A DNA stretch of 64,000 nucleotides from Fidelibacterota bacterium (GTDB lineage: Bacteria > Pseudomonadota > Alphaproteobacteria > Rhodospirillales > Rhodospirillaceae). A program made the position numbers and the translations under genes. Under the pieces are notes generated by a model. The model saw nothing but the letters and a program-made list of their open reading frames with translations, was not told the DNA's origin and did not search any database. The DNA lies in the NCBI GenBank assembly GCA_947476275.1, contig CANJPQ010000012.1, forward strand, positions 62,001 to 126,000. The letters are read 5' to 3'. Positions 39,510 through 49,081 of this stretch are shown piece by piece; position 1 is the first letter of the stretch; each line of letters opens with the position of its first letter.

Positions 39510-39524
39510 GTTCCCGCTTGGTTC
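39510..39524 (+). promoter_or_regulatory. LexA box 3 (proximal)
   Basis: GTTCCCGCTTGGTTC matches GTTC-N7-GTTC exactly and ends 21 bp before the lexA ATG, a position expected to block transcription initiation. It fits SOS autoregulation of lexA. Confidence 0.82.
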
Positions 39525-39545
39525 TATCCGCTCGCGAGGTCTTTC

Positions 39546-40271
39546 ATGCTCACAAAGAAGCAGCACCAACTTCTCCAATTCATCCGCGAGCGGATGAATG
39601 CCGACGGCGTGGCCCCGTCCTTCGACGAAATGAAGGAAGCCCTGGACCTCAAGTCCAAGTCCGGCATCCACCGCCTGATTACGGCCCTTGAGGAGCGTGG
39701 GTTCCTGCGCCGCCTGCCCCACCGGGCGCGCGCCCTGGAAGTCGTGAAGTTGCCCGACAACGCGACCGACCGACTGCCCGACCGCAGCGTCGAGCGCGCC
39801 GAGCCGCGCGATCGCTCCGGCTTCAACGTCATCACCGGCAACTTCTCCGGCGCCCTGCCCGGCGCGGCCATCGCCGCCATGGCAGCCGAAACCTATGAGC
39901 TGCCGCTCTACGGGAAGATCGCCGCCGGCACGCCCATTGAGGCGCTGCGCAATCCTAACGAGCATGTCGGGGTGCCTGCCTCCATGCTGTCGACCGGCGA
40001 TCACTACGCCCTGTCCGTCGACGGCGATTCCATGATCGACGCCGGCATCCACGATGGCGACACCGTCATCATCAAGCGCACCGACACTGCCGACAACGGC
40101 ACCATCGTCGTCGCCCTGGTGGATAACGAAGAGGCCACCTTGAAGCGTCTGCGCCGCAAGGGCGACAAGATCGCCCTCGAGCCCGCCAATAAAGCCTACG
40201 AGACCCGCATCTTCGGATCGGACCGCGTGCGCGTGCAGGGCAAGCTCGTGGGATTGTTGCGGCGTTACTAG
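39546..40271 (+). CDS. lexA: LexA repressor
   Basis: 241 residues. An N-terminal winged-helix DNA-binding domain (about 1-65: [40 protein letters not shown]) is joined by a linker to an S24 autoprotease domain. The self-cleavage site is Ala127-Gly128 (KIAAGTP), with catalytic Ser162 (DGDSMIDAG) and Lys200 (ATLKRL). RecA-stimulated cleavage inactivates the repressor and induces the SOS response. Three LexA boxes precede the gene. The last 4 nt overlap the convergent YjbR-like gene. Confidence 0.97.
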   Translation: MLTKKQHQLLQFIRERMNADGVAPSFDEMKEALDLKSKSGIHRLITALEERGFLRRLPHRARALEVVKLPDNATDRLPDRSVERAEPRDRSGFNVITGNFSGALPGAAIAAMAAETYELPLYGKIAAGTPIEALRNPNEHVGVPASMLSTGDHYALSVDGDSMIDAGIHDGDTVIIKRTDTADNGTIVVALVDNEEATLKRLRRKGDKIALEPANKAYETRIFGSDRVRVQGKLVGLLRRY

Positions 40272-40615
40272 CTACGTTTCGGCGGCCGCTTCTTCTTCGG
40301 TTTCGGCCCCGCGAGCGCGTGTGCTGCCTTTAAAGCCGACTGAAGCGTAGTTGCGTCGACCTTTTTGAGGTCGCAGCGCGTGAAGCCCATGCGGCCCCAT
40401 CCACCAGGGACGGGGGCAAAAACAGCGGGCAGGTGCTCGCAATAGAATCTCTGAAGTTCGCGCTCGAACAGGAGATTGATGTCCGCGCCATCGTTCGCGA
40501 GTGTTGCGAAAATCTTCCGTGGCGTGCGAAACGCCGTGCGGTCCATGTGCGGCGCTGCCGCGGCATCTTCAAACGCAAGCGCCATGTGGCGCGCGCGGGC
40601 TGGAGTCACTGGCAT
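40268..40615 (-). CDS. MmcQ/YjbR family protein
   Basis: 115 residues of the small MmcQ/YjbR (DUF419) DNA-binding-like fold: [20 protein letters not shown], then [20 protein letters not shown] and [20 protein letters not shown], with a basic C-terminus ([11 protein letters not shown]). The function of the family is unknown. The ATG at 40615 was chosen; the longer frame runs back into comEC. It starts 13 nt after the comEC stop and is probably co-transcribed with it. Confidence 0.82.
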   Translation of the reverse strand: MPVTPARARHMALAFEDAAAAPHMDRTAFRTPRKIFATLANDGADINLLFERELQRFYCEHLPAVFAPVPGGWGRMGFTRCDLKKVDATTLQSALKAAHALAGPKPKKKRPPKRS

Positions 40616-40628
40616 GCGCGGCGCTCCC

Positions 40629-42863
40629 TCACGGCTCGCGATCCTCGGGAACGTCAACCCCAATCGGCGCGTCCTGCGCAGAGGATGGCTCGCTCTCGGC
40701 CCTTGCCGCCCGCGGCTTCGCTTTCGGCGACCAGCGTCGGTCACCCACGCCGTCGTCCACATAGCGCGCCGTCACGCCGCGCTCGGTCATCCGCAACGCA
40801 ACCGCGCCGTGCCGGCGCACATCGAACACATCATGCACCGGCGTCGCGCGGCAGAACGCACGGCCGGGGATGAAGCTGATCGCCGCATCCACCTTGGCGC
40901 AGTCTTCGGCGAGGGCCGTCGGCGTGAAGGCAAGCAACGCGCGTTTGCCGTTGCGCGACAAGATGCAGCCGTCGGCGTCGCACTTGAAGCCCGCCACGCC
41001 GTCCCACCTGGTCGCGGACTCGCCGTAACGCTCTTTCCACACATCGCGGATGAACGTGCCGCCGCGCCCCTGCCGCAGCACGAGCCGGCCGCTGGCATCA
41101 GTGATCGCAACGATATTGCTTTCCTCATCGAGCAGAACGTCCGGCGCTTTGGCCAGGAACGGCTGCGTGACCGCAATGGCGACCAGCACCAACCCGCCCC
41201 AGCGCACGCGCCCTTGCCACAGGCAGGCAAACGCGAGTCCAAATGCGCCGATGGCAAGCGCTACCGCGCTCATCGGCGGCACATGCACTTGCGCGCCGGG
41301 CCACGCGGCCACGGTGCGCGCGATGTCATTCACCCAGCCGACACCCATGCCCATCAGTTCGAGGGGAATGCGGTCAAGGCCGAGCGGCATCAGCAGCATC
41401 GCCACCAATCCCCACGGCATCACCCAAAGGCCGGTGATCGGGCCGGCGACGAAGTTCGACGCCATCGAGTACGTTGGAAATCGATTGAAGTGATAGATCG
41501 CAAACAGCGCCGTCGATCCGCTCGCCACGATGTCGGTGATCACCAAGCCGATGAAGATGATCGCAAGCGCACGCACCGGCGCGAGTTCGCCATCCGCGTT
41601 TCTCCATGTCACGCGCAAGCGCGCCTGTTCCGCCAAGCCGATCAAGGCCAACACCGCCATGAACGACATCTGAAAGCTCGCCCCCACCACGGCGTCGGGA
41701 TAGACCAACATCAGCACCAGTGCGGCGCAGGCGATGGTGCGTAAGGAGATCGCCGTGCGATCGAGCAGGATCGCCACCAGCACCACGCCGATCATCAGGA
41801 ACGACCGCACCGCCGGAACGCTCAACCCCGAGATCAGCACATACAGCGTCACCGCCGCGAGCGCGACCCAGGCCGCGATCTTCTTGGTATCCACGCGCAG
41901 CGCCACCGGCGGCACAAGTGCCAGGCCTTTGCGGATCAAGAAGAACACCACGGCCGCCAGCAGGCTCATGTGCACGCCCGAGATCGACAGCAGATGCGCC
42001 AGCCCTGAGCGACGATAGGCCTCTTGCAGATCGCCGGGGATCGCGCCCTGCTCGCCCATGATCAGCGCTGCGGTCGTGGACGCATCGCCGGGATCCTTGA
42101 TCGCCTCCGTCACCCGCTGCGAGACATGGCGGCGAATGGCTTCGATGCGCACCAGCACCTCATCGAACCAGCCATCTTTGGCCCCGGCATCTTCCGTGCG
42201 CCACGCGCCGAACCCGAAGCCGGTCGCGCCGATTTGCGCAAAGTAGAGTTGACGCTGGAATTCAAATCCGTCGGGCAGCGCGGGCTTCATCGGCGGACGC
42301 AACACTGCGCGCATGGCGATGTGATCGCCGACCTTGGGCAAACCGCTCTTGAGCGGGATCGAGATGCGCACCCGCACCGGTGTGTCCGCCGCCGCGAGGC
42401 CGGGCACCGCCACCTTCTCGAGCACGACGCGATAGGACGCGGGTCGGTTTTCGGCGTCGACCACGCGACCGCGGATCTCAGCCGCTGGCAAGGTGCGGGT
42501 GAGCACCGGCGTGCCAGCCATCTCCGTGCGCACCTCCGCGGCACAGTGGCCAATGCCGAGCGCCGCCAGCGCCACCAGCCAGGGCCGCAGGGCCTCGCGC
42601 CGGTGCGTCGCCACCAGAGCCGCCACTGCGATCAGAACCACGCCCCCGCCCACAAGGCGCGGCGGATCGGTAGGCCAGGCGAAAAACACGACAATGCCGG
42701 CGCAGACGCCGATCACCATCCACATGAAGCTGCGGGAGCTTTGGCGCGCGACTTCGGCGCTGGCCCAACTCAGGACGACCCCGCGCCATTTGCGCCAGGG
42801 AATATCTCGCCCCGGCCGGTAGGCCCGGCCGCGAAAAACAGGCGCTGTAGCCTGATCGGTCAT
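40629..42863 (-). CDS. comEC: ComEC/Rec2 family competence membrane protein
   Basis: 744 residues. N-terminal transmembrane helices and a DUF4131 OB-fold-like region (about 40-230) precede the Competence domain with SGLAHLLSISGVHMSLLAAV and many helices (about 270-560). The C-terminal region is short and lacks the metallo-beta-lactamase nuclease motifs HxHxDH, as in many alphaproteobacterial ComEC proteins. It is the likely inner-membrane channel for DNA uptake, although no other competence genes are in view. The start at 42863 (MTDQATAP) is preferred over a Met 11 codons upstream. Confidence 0.92.
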   Translation of the reverse strand: MTDQATAPVFRGRAYRPGRDIPWRKWRGVVLSWASAEVARQSSRSFMWMVIGVCAGIVVFFAWPTDPPRLVGGGVVLIAVAALVATHRREALRPWLVALAALGIGHCAAEVRTEMAGTPVLTRTLPAAEIRGRVVDAENRPASYRVVLEKVAVPGLAAADTPVRVRISIPLKSGLPKVGDHIAMRAVLRPPMKPALPDGFEFQRQLYFAQIGATGFGFGAWRTEDAGAKDGWFDEVLVRIEAIRRHVSQRVTEAIKDPGDASTTAALIMGEQGAIPGDLQEAYRRSGLAHLLSISGVHMSLLAAVVFFLIRKGLALVPPVALRVDTKKIAAWVALAAVTLYVLISGLSVPAVRSFLMIGVVLVAILLDRTAISLRTIACAALVLMLVYPDAVVGASFQMSFMAVLALIGLAEQARLRVTWRNADGELAPVRALAIIFIGLVITDIVASGSTALFAIYHFNRFPTYSMASNFVAGPITGLWVMPWGLVAMLLMPLGLDRIPLELMGMGVGWVNDIARTVAAWPGAQVHVPPMSAVALAIGAFGLAFACLWQGRVRWGGLVLVAIAVTQPFLAKAPDVLLDEESNIVAITDASGRLVLRQGRGGTFIRDVWKERYGESATRWDGVAGFKCDADGCILSRNGKRALLAFTPTALAEDCAKVDAAISFIPGRAFCRATPVHDVFDVRRHGAVALRMTERGVTARYVDDGVGDRRWSPKAKPRAARAESEPSSAQDAPIGVDVPEDREP

Positions 42864-43019
42864 GGCGCGACGATTGACGATTGCCCCGAAGGCCAAAGCT
42901 TAAGGCAATCCCGGGCCCCTTTCCACGGTCGCGAAAGACGCTTGGGCGCGTGAGTTATTCCCTCGCTCACAAAATTTAAAGTGCGCCGCGAATCAGGGCT
43001 TCAGGCGTAAAATAGGCCC

Positions 43020-44015
43020 ATGCACCGTCCCCACCTCGCCATTGCCCTGGGCATTCTTTTCTCCACCGCCGCCGCGGCGCAGGATGACGCGCGTGTGACG
43101 CAAATGCAGGCGGACATGGCGCGCATCCATGCCATCGGTCACGTCATGGCCCAAGGCGAGACGGTCGAGCGCCAGAAACATGCGATCTCGGATCGCGACC
43201 TGCTGGCGGTGGTCATGCCGGGTGTAAGCGTCGTAGATCAGGTCCGGTCCTTCATCCGCATCTCCAACGGCGACAGCCGCTCCGGCTCGGCCTCCGTGGA
43301 ACTGCGCGATCCAGCCACCGGTGAAGGTATCGTCGCCTGGGCATCGCCGCAGATCCCCGGCGGGGGCACGCTCGAAGTCCCTGTCACTAACATTCTGGCG
43401 ACCGGCACAACCATCCACCAGTTCGCACGCCTGCCCACGACCGTGGTGGCGGAGATCAACGCGGACTTCATCGGTCACGTGCAGCACATCACCTTGACGC
43501 CTGCCACCGGCGCGCTGAGCAATGTCAGCACCTGCGGCATGGTGCTGATGGCCGACGCCTTGTCCCTGCCCTACGTCAGCGGCCCGGGCCGCGATGACGT
43601 TGTGGGTCAGGTGCGAATCACCAATGCCACCGCGACGGCCCGCCCCCTCACCATCATCTTCATGGACAACGCCGGCCATGCCTCCGTGTGGACCTCGCCG
43701 GCCGTCGCGCCCATGGGCTCCGTCACGCGCGCCGTGGCCAATATCGCGCCGTTCGCCTCGCCGCCGATCGATCCGACCGCCCGCTCCCTGAGCGTGATCG
43801 GCGACTACGCGCCCCAAGGCATCACCCTGAGCTACAGCGAGGGCCTGCCTGGCGCGCCGAGCCAGGACGACTTCAGCGCCGCCTGCATGCTCACGTCAGC
43901 GGCCCTTGGGGCCGCGGACGACGATCATGAGGACACGCCCGCGCTCACCCCGGCACCAGCCAAGACCTCGACAGGCATGTGCGACATGATGATGGGCATG
44001 GATTGCGCGATGTAG
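43020..44015 (+). CDS. Secreted protein with Met/Cys-rich C-terminal tail, function unknown
   Basis: 331 residues. A signal peptide (1-20, ending TAAAA-Q) is followed by a mainly beta, Ala/Thr/Val-rich region (about 60-290: [40 protein letters not shown]) that looks like two Ig-like or bacterial beta-sandwich repeats. An acidic/Pro linker ([16 protein letters not shown]) and a tail [13 protein letters not shown] (319-331) follow. Five Met, two Cys and two Asp in that tail suggest a soft-metal (Cu/Ag) site or surface attachment. I do not recognise the family. It lies between comEC (divergent) and gltX. Confidence 0.78.
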   Translation: MHRPHLAIALGILFSTAAAAQDDARVTQMQADMARIHAIGHVMAQGETVERQKHAISDRDLLAVVMPGVSVVDQVRSFIRISNGDSRSGSASVELRDPATGEGIVAWASPQIPGGGTLEVPVTNILATGTTIHQFARLPTTVVAEINADFIGHVQHITLTPATGALSNVSTCGMVLMADALSLPYVSGPGRDDVVGQVRITNATATARPLTIIFMDNAGHASVWTSPAVAPMGSVTRAVANIAPFASPPIDPTARSLSVIGDYAPQGITLSYSEGLPGAPSQDDFSAACMLTSAALGAADDDHEDTPALTPAPAKTSTGMCDMMMGMDCAM

Positions 44016-44067
44016 TCCGCTTTGTGCTAAACAACGCGCCGTTCTGGCCCTTATTCGCGCGTTGCCC

Positions 44068-45474
44068 ATGTCCAAAGTCGTCACCCGTTTTGCCCCCTCG
44101 CCCACCGGCTACCTGCATATCGGCGGGGCACGGACGGCACTTTTCAATTGGCTCTATGCCAAGCACACCGGCGGGACGTTCCTGCTGCGCATCGAGGATA
44201 CCGACCGGGCCCGCTCGACGCAGGACGCCATAGACGCCATCTTCGCCGGGCTCGCATGGCTGGGCCTCGATCACGACGGTGAGCCCGTATTCCAATTCGC
44301 CCGCGCCGACCGGCACCGCGAAATGGCGGAGAAGCTGCTCGCCGAGGGCAAAGCTTATCGCTGCTATGCGACGCCGGAAGAACTCACCGCCATGCGCGAG
44401 GCGCAGAAAGCCGCGGGTCAATCCATCCGCTATGACGGCCGTTGGCGCGACCGCGATCCCAAGGACGCCCCCGCCGGCGTGAAGCCCGTCATTCGGCTCA
44501 AGGCCCCCCAGGAGGGGGAGACCGTGTTGCCGGATCTCGTGCAAGGCGATGTGCGCGTCGCCAACGCGCAGCTCGACGACATGATCCTGCTGCGCTCCGA
44601 CGGCACGCCGACCTACATGCTGTCCGTGGTGGTGGACGACATCGACATGGCGATCACGCACGTTATTCGCGGCGACGATCATCTGACCAATGCGTTTCGT
44701 CAGCATCAGCTGTTCGAGGCCCTTGGCGCCACGCCGCCGGCCTATGGGCACATCCCGCTCATCCACGGCCCGGACGGCGCGAAACTCTCGAAGCGCCATG
44801 GCGCCCTGGGCGTGGAAGCGTATCGCGACATGGGCTTCCTGCCGGAAGCGATGCGCAACTACCTGCTGCGCCTCGGCTGGTCACACGGCGACGACGAGAT
44901 CATCTCCGACGAACAGGCCATCGCCTGGTTCGACATCAAGGACGTCAATCGCGGCCCGTCGCGGCTGGACCTCGCCAAATTGTCGAACCTGAATGGCACC
45001 TACATCCGGCAGGCCGACGACGCACGGCTGATTTCCCTGATCGCCACCGATCTCCAAGCCGCTGCCGGCGGCCCGCTGCCGGAAGGCGTCACCACACGCC
45101 TCGCCCGCGGCATGGCGGGTCTGAAGCCCCGGGCCAAGACCCTCAAGGAACTTGCCGACGCCGCACTATTCTACGTGCGTCCCCGGCCGATCCCACTTGA
45201 TGACAAAGCGAAGAAAGCCATGACCGAAGGCGGCGCGGCCGCAATCGTGGCCTTTCTGCCAAAACTCGAGGGCCTGGAACCCTGGACCGCGCACGCCCTG
45301 GAAGAACGCGCCCGGGTCGTCGCGGAGGCCTCCGGCCAGAAGCTTGGCGCGGTCGCACAGCCCCTACGGGCGGCCCTCGTGGGCAGCACAGTTTCACCGC
45401 CTTTGTTCGAGGTGATGGAGGTCTTGGGCCGCGTGGAAACCCTGGGCCGTCTTAGGGACGCCGCCGGTATCTGA
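44068..45474 (+). CDS. gltX: Glutamate--tRNA ligase
   Basis: 468-residue class I aminoacyl-tRNA synthetase. The N-terminal [20 protein letters not shown] contains the HIGH-type motif (HIGG, 17-20). [10 protein letters not shown] and the KMSKS-type [10 protein letters not shown] (about residue 240) follow, with a C-terminal anticodon-binding domain. The ATG at 44068 is chosen over an in-frame TTG two codons upstream. Its position between comEC and gltA is conserved in the class. Confidence 0.97.
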   Translation: MSKVVTRFAPSPTGYLHIGGARTALFNWLYAKHTGGTFLLRIEDTDRARSTQDAIDAIFAGLAWLGLDHDGEPVFQFARADRHREMAEKLLAEGKAYRCYATPEELTAMREAQKAAGQSIRYDGRWRDRDPKDAPAGVKPVIRLKAPQEGETVLPDLVQGDVRVANAQLDDMILLRSDGTPTYMLSVVVDDIDMAITHVIRGDDHLTNAFRQHQLFEALGATPPAYGHIPLIHGPDGAKLSKRHGALGVEAYRDMGFLPEAMRNYLLRLGWSHGDDEIISDEQAIAWFDIKDVNRGPSRLDLAKLSNLNGTYIRQADDARLISLIATDLQAAAGGPLPEGVTTRLARGMAGLKPRAKTLKELADAALFYVRPRPIPLDDKAKKAMTEGGAAAIVAFLPKLEGLEPWTAHALEERARVVAEASGQKLGAVAQPLRAALVGSTVSPPLFEVMEVLGRVETLGRLRDAAGI

Positions 45475-45524
45475 ATCCACGGTTTCATCAATCGGTCACA
45501 CCGATAGCTGCTGTGTGCTGTGCG

Positions 45525-45553
45525 TTGCAGCATAAGGCCCTACCGTACTATAA
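45525..45553 (+). promoter_or_regulatory. Candidate gltA promoter
   Basis: TTGCAG (45525-45530) and CTATAA (45548-45553) are separated by 17 bp, 69 bp upstream of the gltA start codon and in the most AT-rich stretch of the 148-bp gltX-gltA gap. A short inverted repeat, ATCGGTCACACCGAT (45491-45505), lies just upstream. Confidence 0.4.
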
Positions 45554-45622
45554 AAGCTAATAATCGCGACCTTCTGGGGGTCGGCGAAAGGCTTAGAAGC
45601 CTCGAGCAGGAAAGGCGCATCC

Positions 45623-46924
45623 GTGGCCAACACCAAAACCGTTACCTTCAAAGACAACCAGACCGGCAAGACCTGGGATTATCCCGTGATGAGCGGGTCC
45701 GTCGGTCCGGACGTTGTGGACATCCGCAAGTTCTATGCGGACACGGACATGTTCACTTACGACCCGGGTTTCACCTCTACCGGATCCTGTGAATCCAAGA
45801 TCACCTTCATCGATGGCGACAAGGGCGTGCTCTTGCACCGCGGCTATCCGATTGAGGACCTCGCCGAGAACTGCAACTTCGAGGAAGTCGCCTACCTCAT
45901 GCTCAATGGCGAGCTACCGAATGCCGCCGAGAAAGAGAAGTTCGAGCGCGACATCACCTATCACACCATGCTGCACGAGCAGGTGCACAGCTTCTACTCC
46001 GGCTTCCGTCGCGATGCGCACCCGATGGCGGTGATGTGCGGCGTAGCCGGCGCGCTGTCGGCGTTCTATCACGACAGTCTCGACATCACGAACCCGGAAC
46101 ACCGCAAGATCTCGTCGTTCCGGTTGATCGCGAAGATGCCGACGATCGCCGCCTGGGCGTACAAGTACTCACTCGGCCAGCCGTTCATCTATCCGCGCAA
46201 CGACCTCGGTTATGCCGAGAACTTCCTCTACATGATGTTCGCGACCCCGTGCGAAGACTACGAGGTCAATCCGATCCTGGCGAAAGCCATGGACCGCATT
46301 CTCATCCTGCACGCGGACCACGAGCAGAATGCATCGACCTCGACGGTGCGCCTCGCGGGTTCGTCGGGCGCAAACCCGTTCGCCTGCATTGCGGCCGGCA
46401 TCGCATCCTTGTGGGGCCCTGCCCACGGCGGCGCGAACGAAGCCGTTCTGAACATGCTCAAGGAGATCGGCACCAAGGACCGTATCCCCGAGTTCGTGAA
46501 GCGCGCGAAAGACAAGAACGACAGCTTCCGTCTGATGGGCTTCGGTCATCGCGTGTACAAGAACTATGACCCGCGCGCACGCATCATGGCGCGCACCTGC
46601 AGCGAAGTTCTGAAAGAGCTGAACATCAAGGACAATCCGCTGCTGGATATCGCGATGGAGCTGGAGCGCATCGCGCTCGAGGACGAATACTTCATCGAGA
46701 AGAAGCTCTACCCGAACGTCGACTTCTATTCGGGCATCATCTTCCAGGCGATGGGCATCCCGGTGACCATGTTCACTGCGCTGTTCGCGCTCGCCCGGAC
46801 CACCGGCTGGATCGCCCAGTGGAACGAGATGATCGAGGACCCGCAGCAGAAGATCGGCCGTCCGCGCCAGCTCTATACCGGCCAGCCGAAGCGCGAATTC
46901 GTCGGCCTGAAGAAGCGGAAGTAA
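45623..46924 (+). CDS. gltA: Citrate synthase (type II)
   Basis: 433 residues. It condenses oxaloacetate and acetyl-CoA at the entry to the TCA cycle, consuming the product of the PDH complex encoded elsewhere in this window. Catalytic residues are visible as [11 protein letters not shown] (His), [13 protein letters not shown] (His) and PNVDFYSG (Asp). The N-terminal beta-domain ([20 protein letters not shown]) marks the NADH-sensitive Gram-negative hexameric type. The start codon is GTG, preceded by AGGAAAGG. Confidence 0.97.
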   Translation: MANTKTVTFKDNQTGKTWDYPVMSGSVGPDVVDIRKFYADTDMFTYDPGFTSTGSCESKITFIDGDKGVLLHRGYPIEDLAENCNFEEVAYLMLNGELPNAAEKEKFERDITYHTMLHEQVHSFYSGFRRDAHPMAVMCGVAGALSAFYHDSLDITNPEHRKISSFRLIAKMPTIAAWAYKYSLGQPFIYPRNDLGYAENFLYMMFATPCEDYEVNPILAKAMDRILILHADHEQNASTSTVRLAGSSGANPFACIAAGIASLWGPAHGGANEAVLNMLKEIGTKDRIPEFVKRAKDKNDSFRLMGFGHRVYKNYDPRARIMARTCSEVLKELNIKDNPLLDIAMELERIALEDEYFIEKKLYPNVDFYSGIIFQAMGIPVTMFTALFALARTTGWIAQWNEMIEDPQQKIGRPRQLYTGQPKREFVGLKKRK

Positions 46925-47230
46925 AACGTAAAAGACAGGGTGGATGCGATGATCGTTTCATCGATCGCCGCATCCGCCCTGCTCTCCGCTGCCGCCGGCA
47001 GCAGGGTCAAAACCGCGGGTTTCAAGGCCCGCGCTGCGGTTTATTCCTCCGTGCCGGCCGCCGGCTAAGCGCCGTCGGAGTGCCGCCGATCTTCACGGTG
47101 GCTTTGACCCAGTCGAATTCGTAAGGGAGCCGGGAATAGAACGCGGCCCCAAAGCGTCAATACCCGAGAAGCCGGGCTGCGCGTCGGGATTTACCGACGG
47201 CACGCGGCGTCTTTCGGGGGAGACGCAACG
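46925..47230. other. 306-bp spacer between gltA and the CHRD autotransporter
   Basis: Noncoding by my reading. It starts with a long imperfect hairpin: AGGGTGGATGCG (46937-46948) pairs with CGCATCCGCCCT (46969-46980) around an inner ATGATCG/CGATCG helix, probably the gltA transcript end. A CCGCGGGTTTCAAGGCCCGC-type inverted repeat follows. A 39-codon ATG frame (46949-47068) overlaps the hairpin and has no RBS. GGGGGAG precedes the CHRD gene as its RBS. Confidence 0.6.
46937..46980 (+). terminator. Hairpin at end of gltA (terminator-like, no T run)
   Basis: Stem AGGGTGGATGCG with CGCATCCGCCCT (one bulge), starting 13 nt after the gltA stop. A downstream T run is missing, so its termination efficiency is uncertain. 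Confidence 0.45.
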
Positions 47231-48775
47231 ATGCGCAAATCATTCCTACTTTCCGGCGCCGCCGCAGGCGCACTCATTATGCTCTGCGCGCAGGCACAGG
47301 CCGGAACGCTTTATATCTCGCGTTTGAGCAACGCCAATGAGCCGGCGGGCACCGCGCCATCTGCCGCCACAGGTATCGGCTCTCTGATCCTCAATGACGC
47401 CGGCACCTCAGCGACGGTGCGCGTGACCCACAATGAAGCCCTGGTGAACCCAAGCCCAGTGATCCTCGGCCACATCCATCGCGGACCGCAGGGCGCCAAT
47501 GGCCCGGTTGTCTTCCCCTTCCCCAATCCGAATAGCCCCATCGGTCCGCTCGTGTGGGCAATCCCCGCTGCGGATGTGACGAATCTGCAAAATGGCTTGC
47601 TCTACACAAACATCCATACCCAGCAGAACCCGGGCGGTGACATGCGGGGACAGCTGATCCGCGCGCTGCTGGCGCCGTCGGCGACCGGCGGCACACAACT
47701 CGCTGTGGCGAACGCGCTCGACGTGTCCGCGGGCTACGACACGGACCTCGACCTACTCTTGATCGCCGTGAACACGGGCACCGCTACACTCAAGGCGCAA
47801 GCTCTCGACGATCTTTCCGGCCGGACGCTTTACCTGCTCGGCCGCGAAGGCGTTGAAAGCATGTGGACGATGGAGCGGAGTGTTCTCGCCCACGCGCAGG
47901 CCACCCGCATGGGCGGCACCGACGGCACGCGGGACGTCGGGAAGTTCGGCATCTTCGCCAGCGCCGGCAGCGATGTGACCATGCGCGATCCGTCGACGGA
48001 GGAATCCGGTGCACGCGGTTCGCGGCCCTACTTCCTCGGCGGCGTCGACTACTCCTTCAGTGATTCTGCGCGTGCCGGTCTGGCATTCGGGTATCCCTCC
48101 GGCAAGAACCGGGTCAAATTCCGCGGCGGTGAGACCAAAGGCGAGACCAAGGCGCTTCAGGCCTACTTCTCGGCCGGCATCGGTGAAAGCAACGTGGCGG
48201 TCGACGGAACCTTGGGGTACGGCTGGACCGACTTCACGACGACGCGCAGCCTGACAAGCATCGGCCGCACCGCTACCGGCGCCACCAGCGGCAATACGTT
48301 CGGCGGGGCCATCAAGGTCTCCATGAGCAGCAAGATGGGCGAGAACGCGCGCATCTCGCCGTACGCCCTGCTCGATTATCGCAGCGCCGACATCAAAGGC
48401 TACTCAGAGGGCGGTGCGGGCAGCGTCGGGCTCGTGGTGCCCGGACACAAGGTGAAGAACTCATTCGGCGAATTGGGCGCCGTGGTGTCCGTGCCGTCCA
48501 CGCAGTCGTGGGGCATGCTGTCGGGACAATTCCAACTTGGATACACCTACCTTCTGGAACGCGGCGCCGGGACGCTGACGACAGGCCTCGTCGGGTCGCC
48601 GGTCACATTCCAGACGGTGCTCACGGGGCCGGGCAGAAGCGCGGCTCACGTGGGCGCTGCCGCGGTTGCATCCACGAGCGAAGGGATGACCGCCACCCTC
48701 GCCTACGACGGCATGATCGGCGCGACACGGCTGACGAGCCACATGATCTCGGCCCACATCTCGTTCGCGTTCTAG
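47231..48775 (+). CDS. CHRD-domain autotransporter (outer-membrane beta-barrel)
   Basis: 514 residues. Signal peptide (1-24, AQA-G), then a CHRD domain (about 25-146) with ILGHIHRGPQGANGPVVFPF and LLYTNIHTQQNPGGDMRGQL, then a linker, then a C-terminal autotransporter-type barrel (about 240-514: GSRPYFLGGVDYSFSDSARA, GMTATLAYDGMIGA) ending in the outer-membrane signature ISFAF with terminal Phe. CHRD domains, first defined in chordin, occur in bacterial surface proteins and may bind protein or metal. The architecture implies CHRD display outside the cell by type V secretion. It would use the BamA encoded nearby. Confidence 0.85.
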   Translation: MRKSFLLSGAAAGALIMLCAQAQAGTLYISRLSNANEPAGTAPSAATGIGSLILNDAGTSATVRVTHNEALVNPSPVILGHIHRGPQGANGPVVFPFPNPNSPIGPLVWAIPAADVTNLQNGLLYTNIHTQQNPGGDMRGQLIRALLAPSATGGTQLAVANALDVSAGYDTDLDLLLIAVNTGTATLKAQALDDLSGRTLYLLGREGVESMWTMERSVLAHAQATRMGGTDGTRDVGKFGIFASAGSDVTMRDPSTEESGARGSRPYFLGGVDYSFSDSARAGLAFGYPSGKNRVKFRGGETKGETKALQAYFSAGIGESNVAVDGTLGYGWTDFTTTRSLTSIGRTATGATSGNTFGGAIKVSMSSKMGENARISPYALLDYRSADIKGYSEGGAGSVGLVVPGHKVKNSFGELGAVVSVPSTQSWGMLSGQFQLGYTYLLERGAGTLTTGLVGSPVTFQTVLTGPGRSAAHVGAAAVASTSEGMTATLAYDGMIGATRLTSHMISAHISFAF

Positions 48776-48784
48776 CCGGCGGCG

Positions 48785-48805
48785 GGCGCGCCGAAGAGGC
48801 GCGCC
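48785..48805. terminator. GC-rich hairpin between convergent genes
   Basis: GGCGCGCC twice around a GAAGA loop; each arm is itself palindromic, giving an 8-bp stem. It sits between the CHRD autotransporter and the convergent small secreted protein gene. No T run follows on either side. Confidence 0.45.
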
Positions 48806-48850
48806 GCGACCGCCCTAGTCGTGCTCCACGTAAGCGCGAACGCGCTCCGC

Positions 48851-49069
48851 TTAGGGCACGAGCTGAATGAGGCGCCATCCCTCGGCGTAGAGTTGTGCAA
48901 GACCTCCGGCGACTCGCCGCTGGGTGCCGGAGGTCGTTTCACACAGCAGTTCGCTGTTCAGGCGCTGTATCGCACGGTCCGACGGCGCCTCGCAGATCAT
49001 TACGTCGCGCGCTTGAGCGACCGCCGGAAGCAGAACTGCAATCGCCAGCGCTGTGATCTTCAGGATCAC
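48851..49069 (-). CDS. Small secreted protein, function unknown
   Basis: 72 residues. A clear signal peptide (1-20, ending AQA-R) is followed by a mature part of ~52 residues with two Cys (Cys26, Cys43) that could form a disulfide, and a C-terminal GGLAQLYAEGWRLIQLVP. The GTG start has a GGAG RBS. It follows the gene upstream by 12 nt, so it is likely the last gene of the lpx transcript or of a small separate operon. Confidence 0.7.
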   Translation of the reverse strand: MILKITALAIAVLLPAVAQARDVMICEAPSDRAIQRLNSELLCETTSGTQRRVAGGLAQLYAEGWRLIQLVP

Positions 49070-49081
49070 TTTTTAGCTCCG

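Noticed and set aside
40629-42863. SOS control of comEC from the neighbouring lexA
   Set aside because: No GTTC-N7-GTTC site was seen in the comEC upstream gap at 42864-43019.
46949-47068. 39-codon ATG frame after gltA
   Set aside because: It overlaps the gltA end hairpin, has no RBS and has low-complexity Ala/Ser composition.
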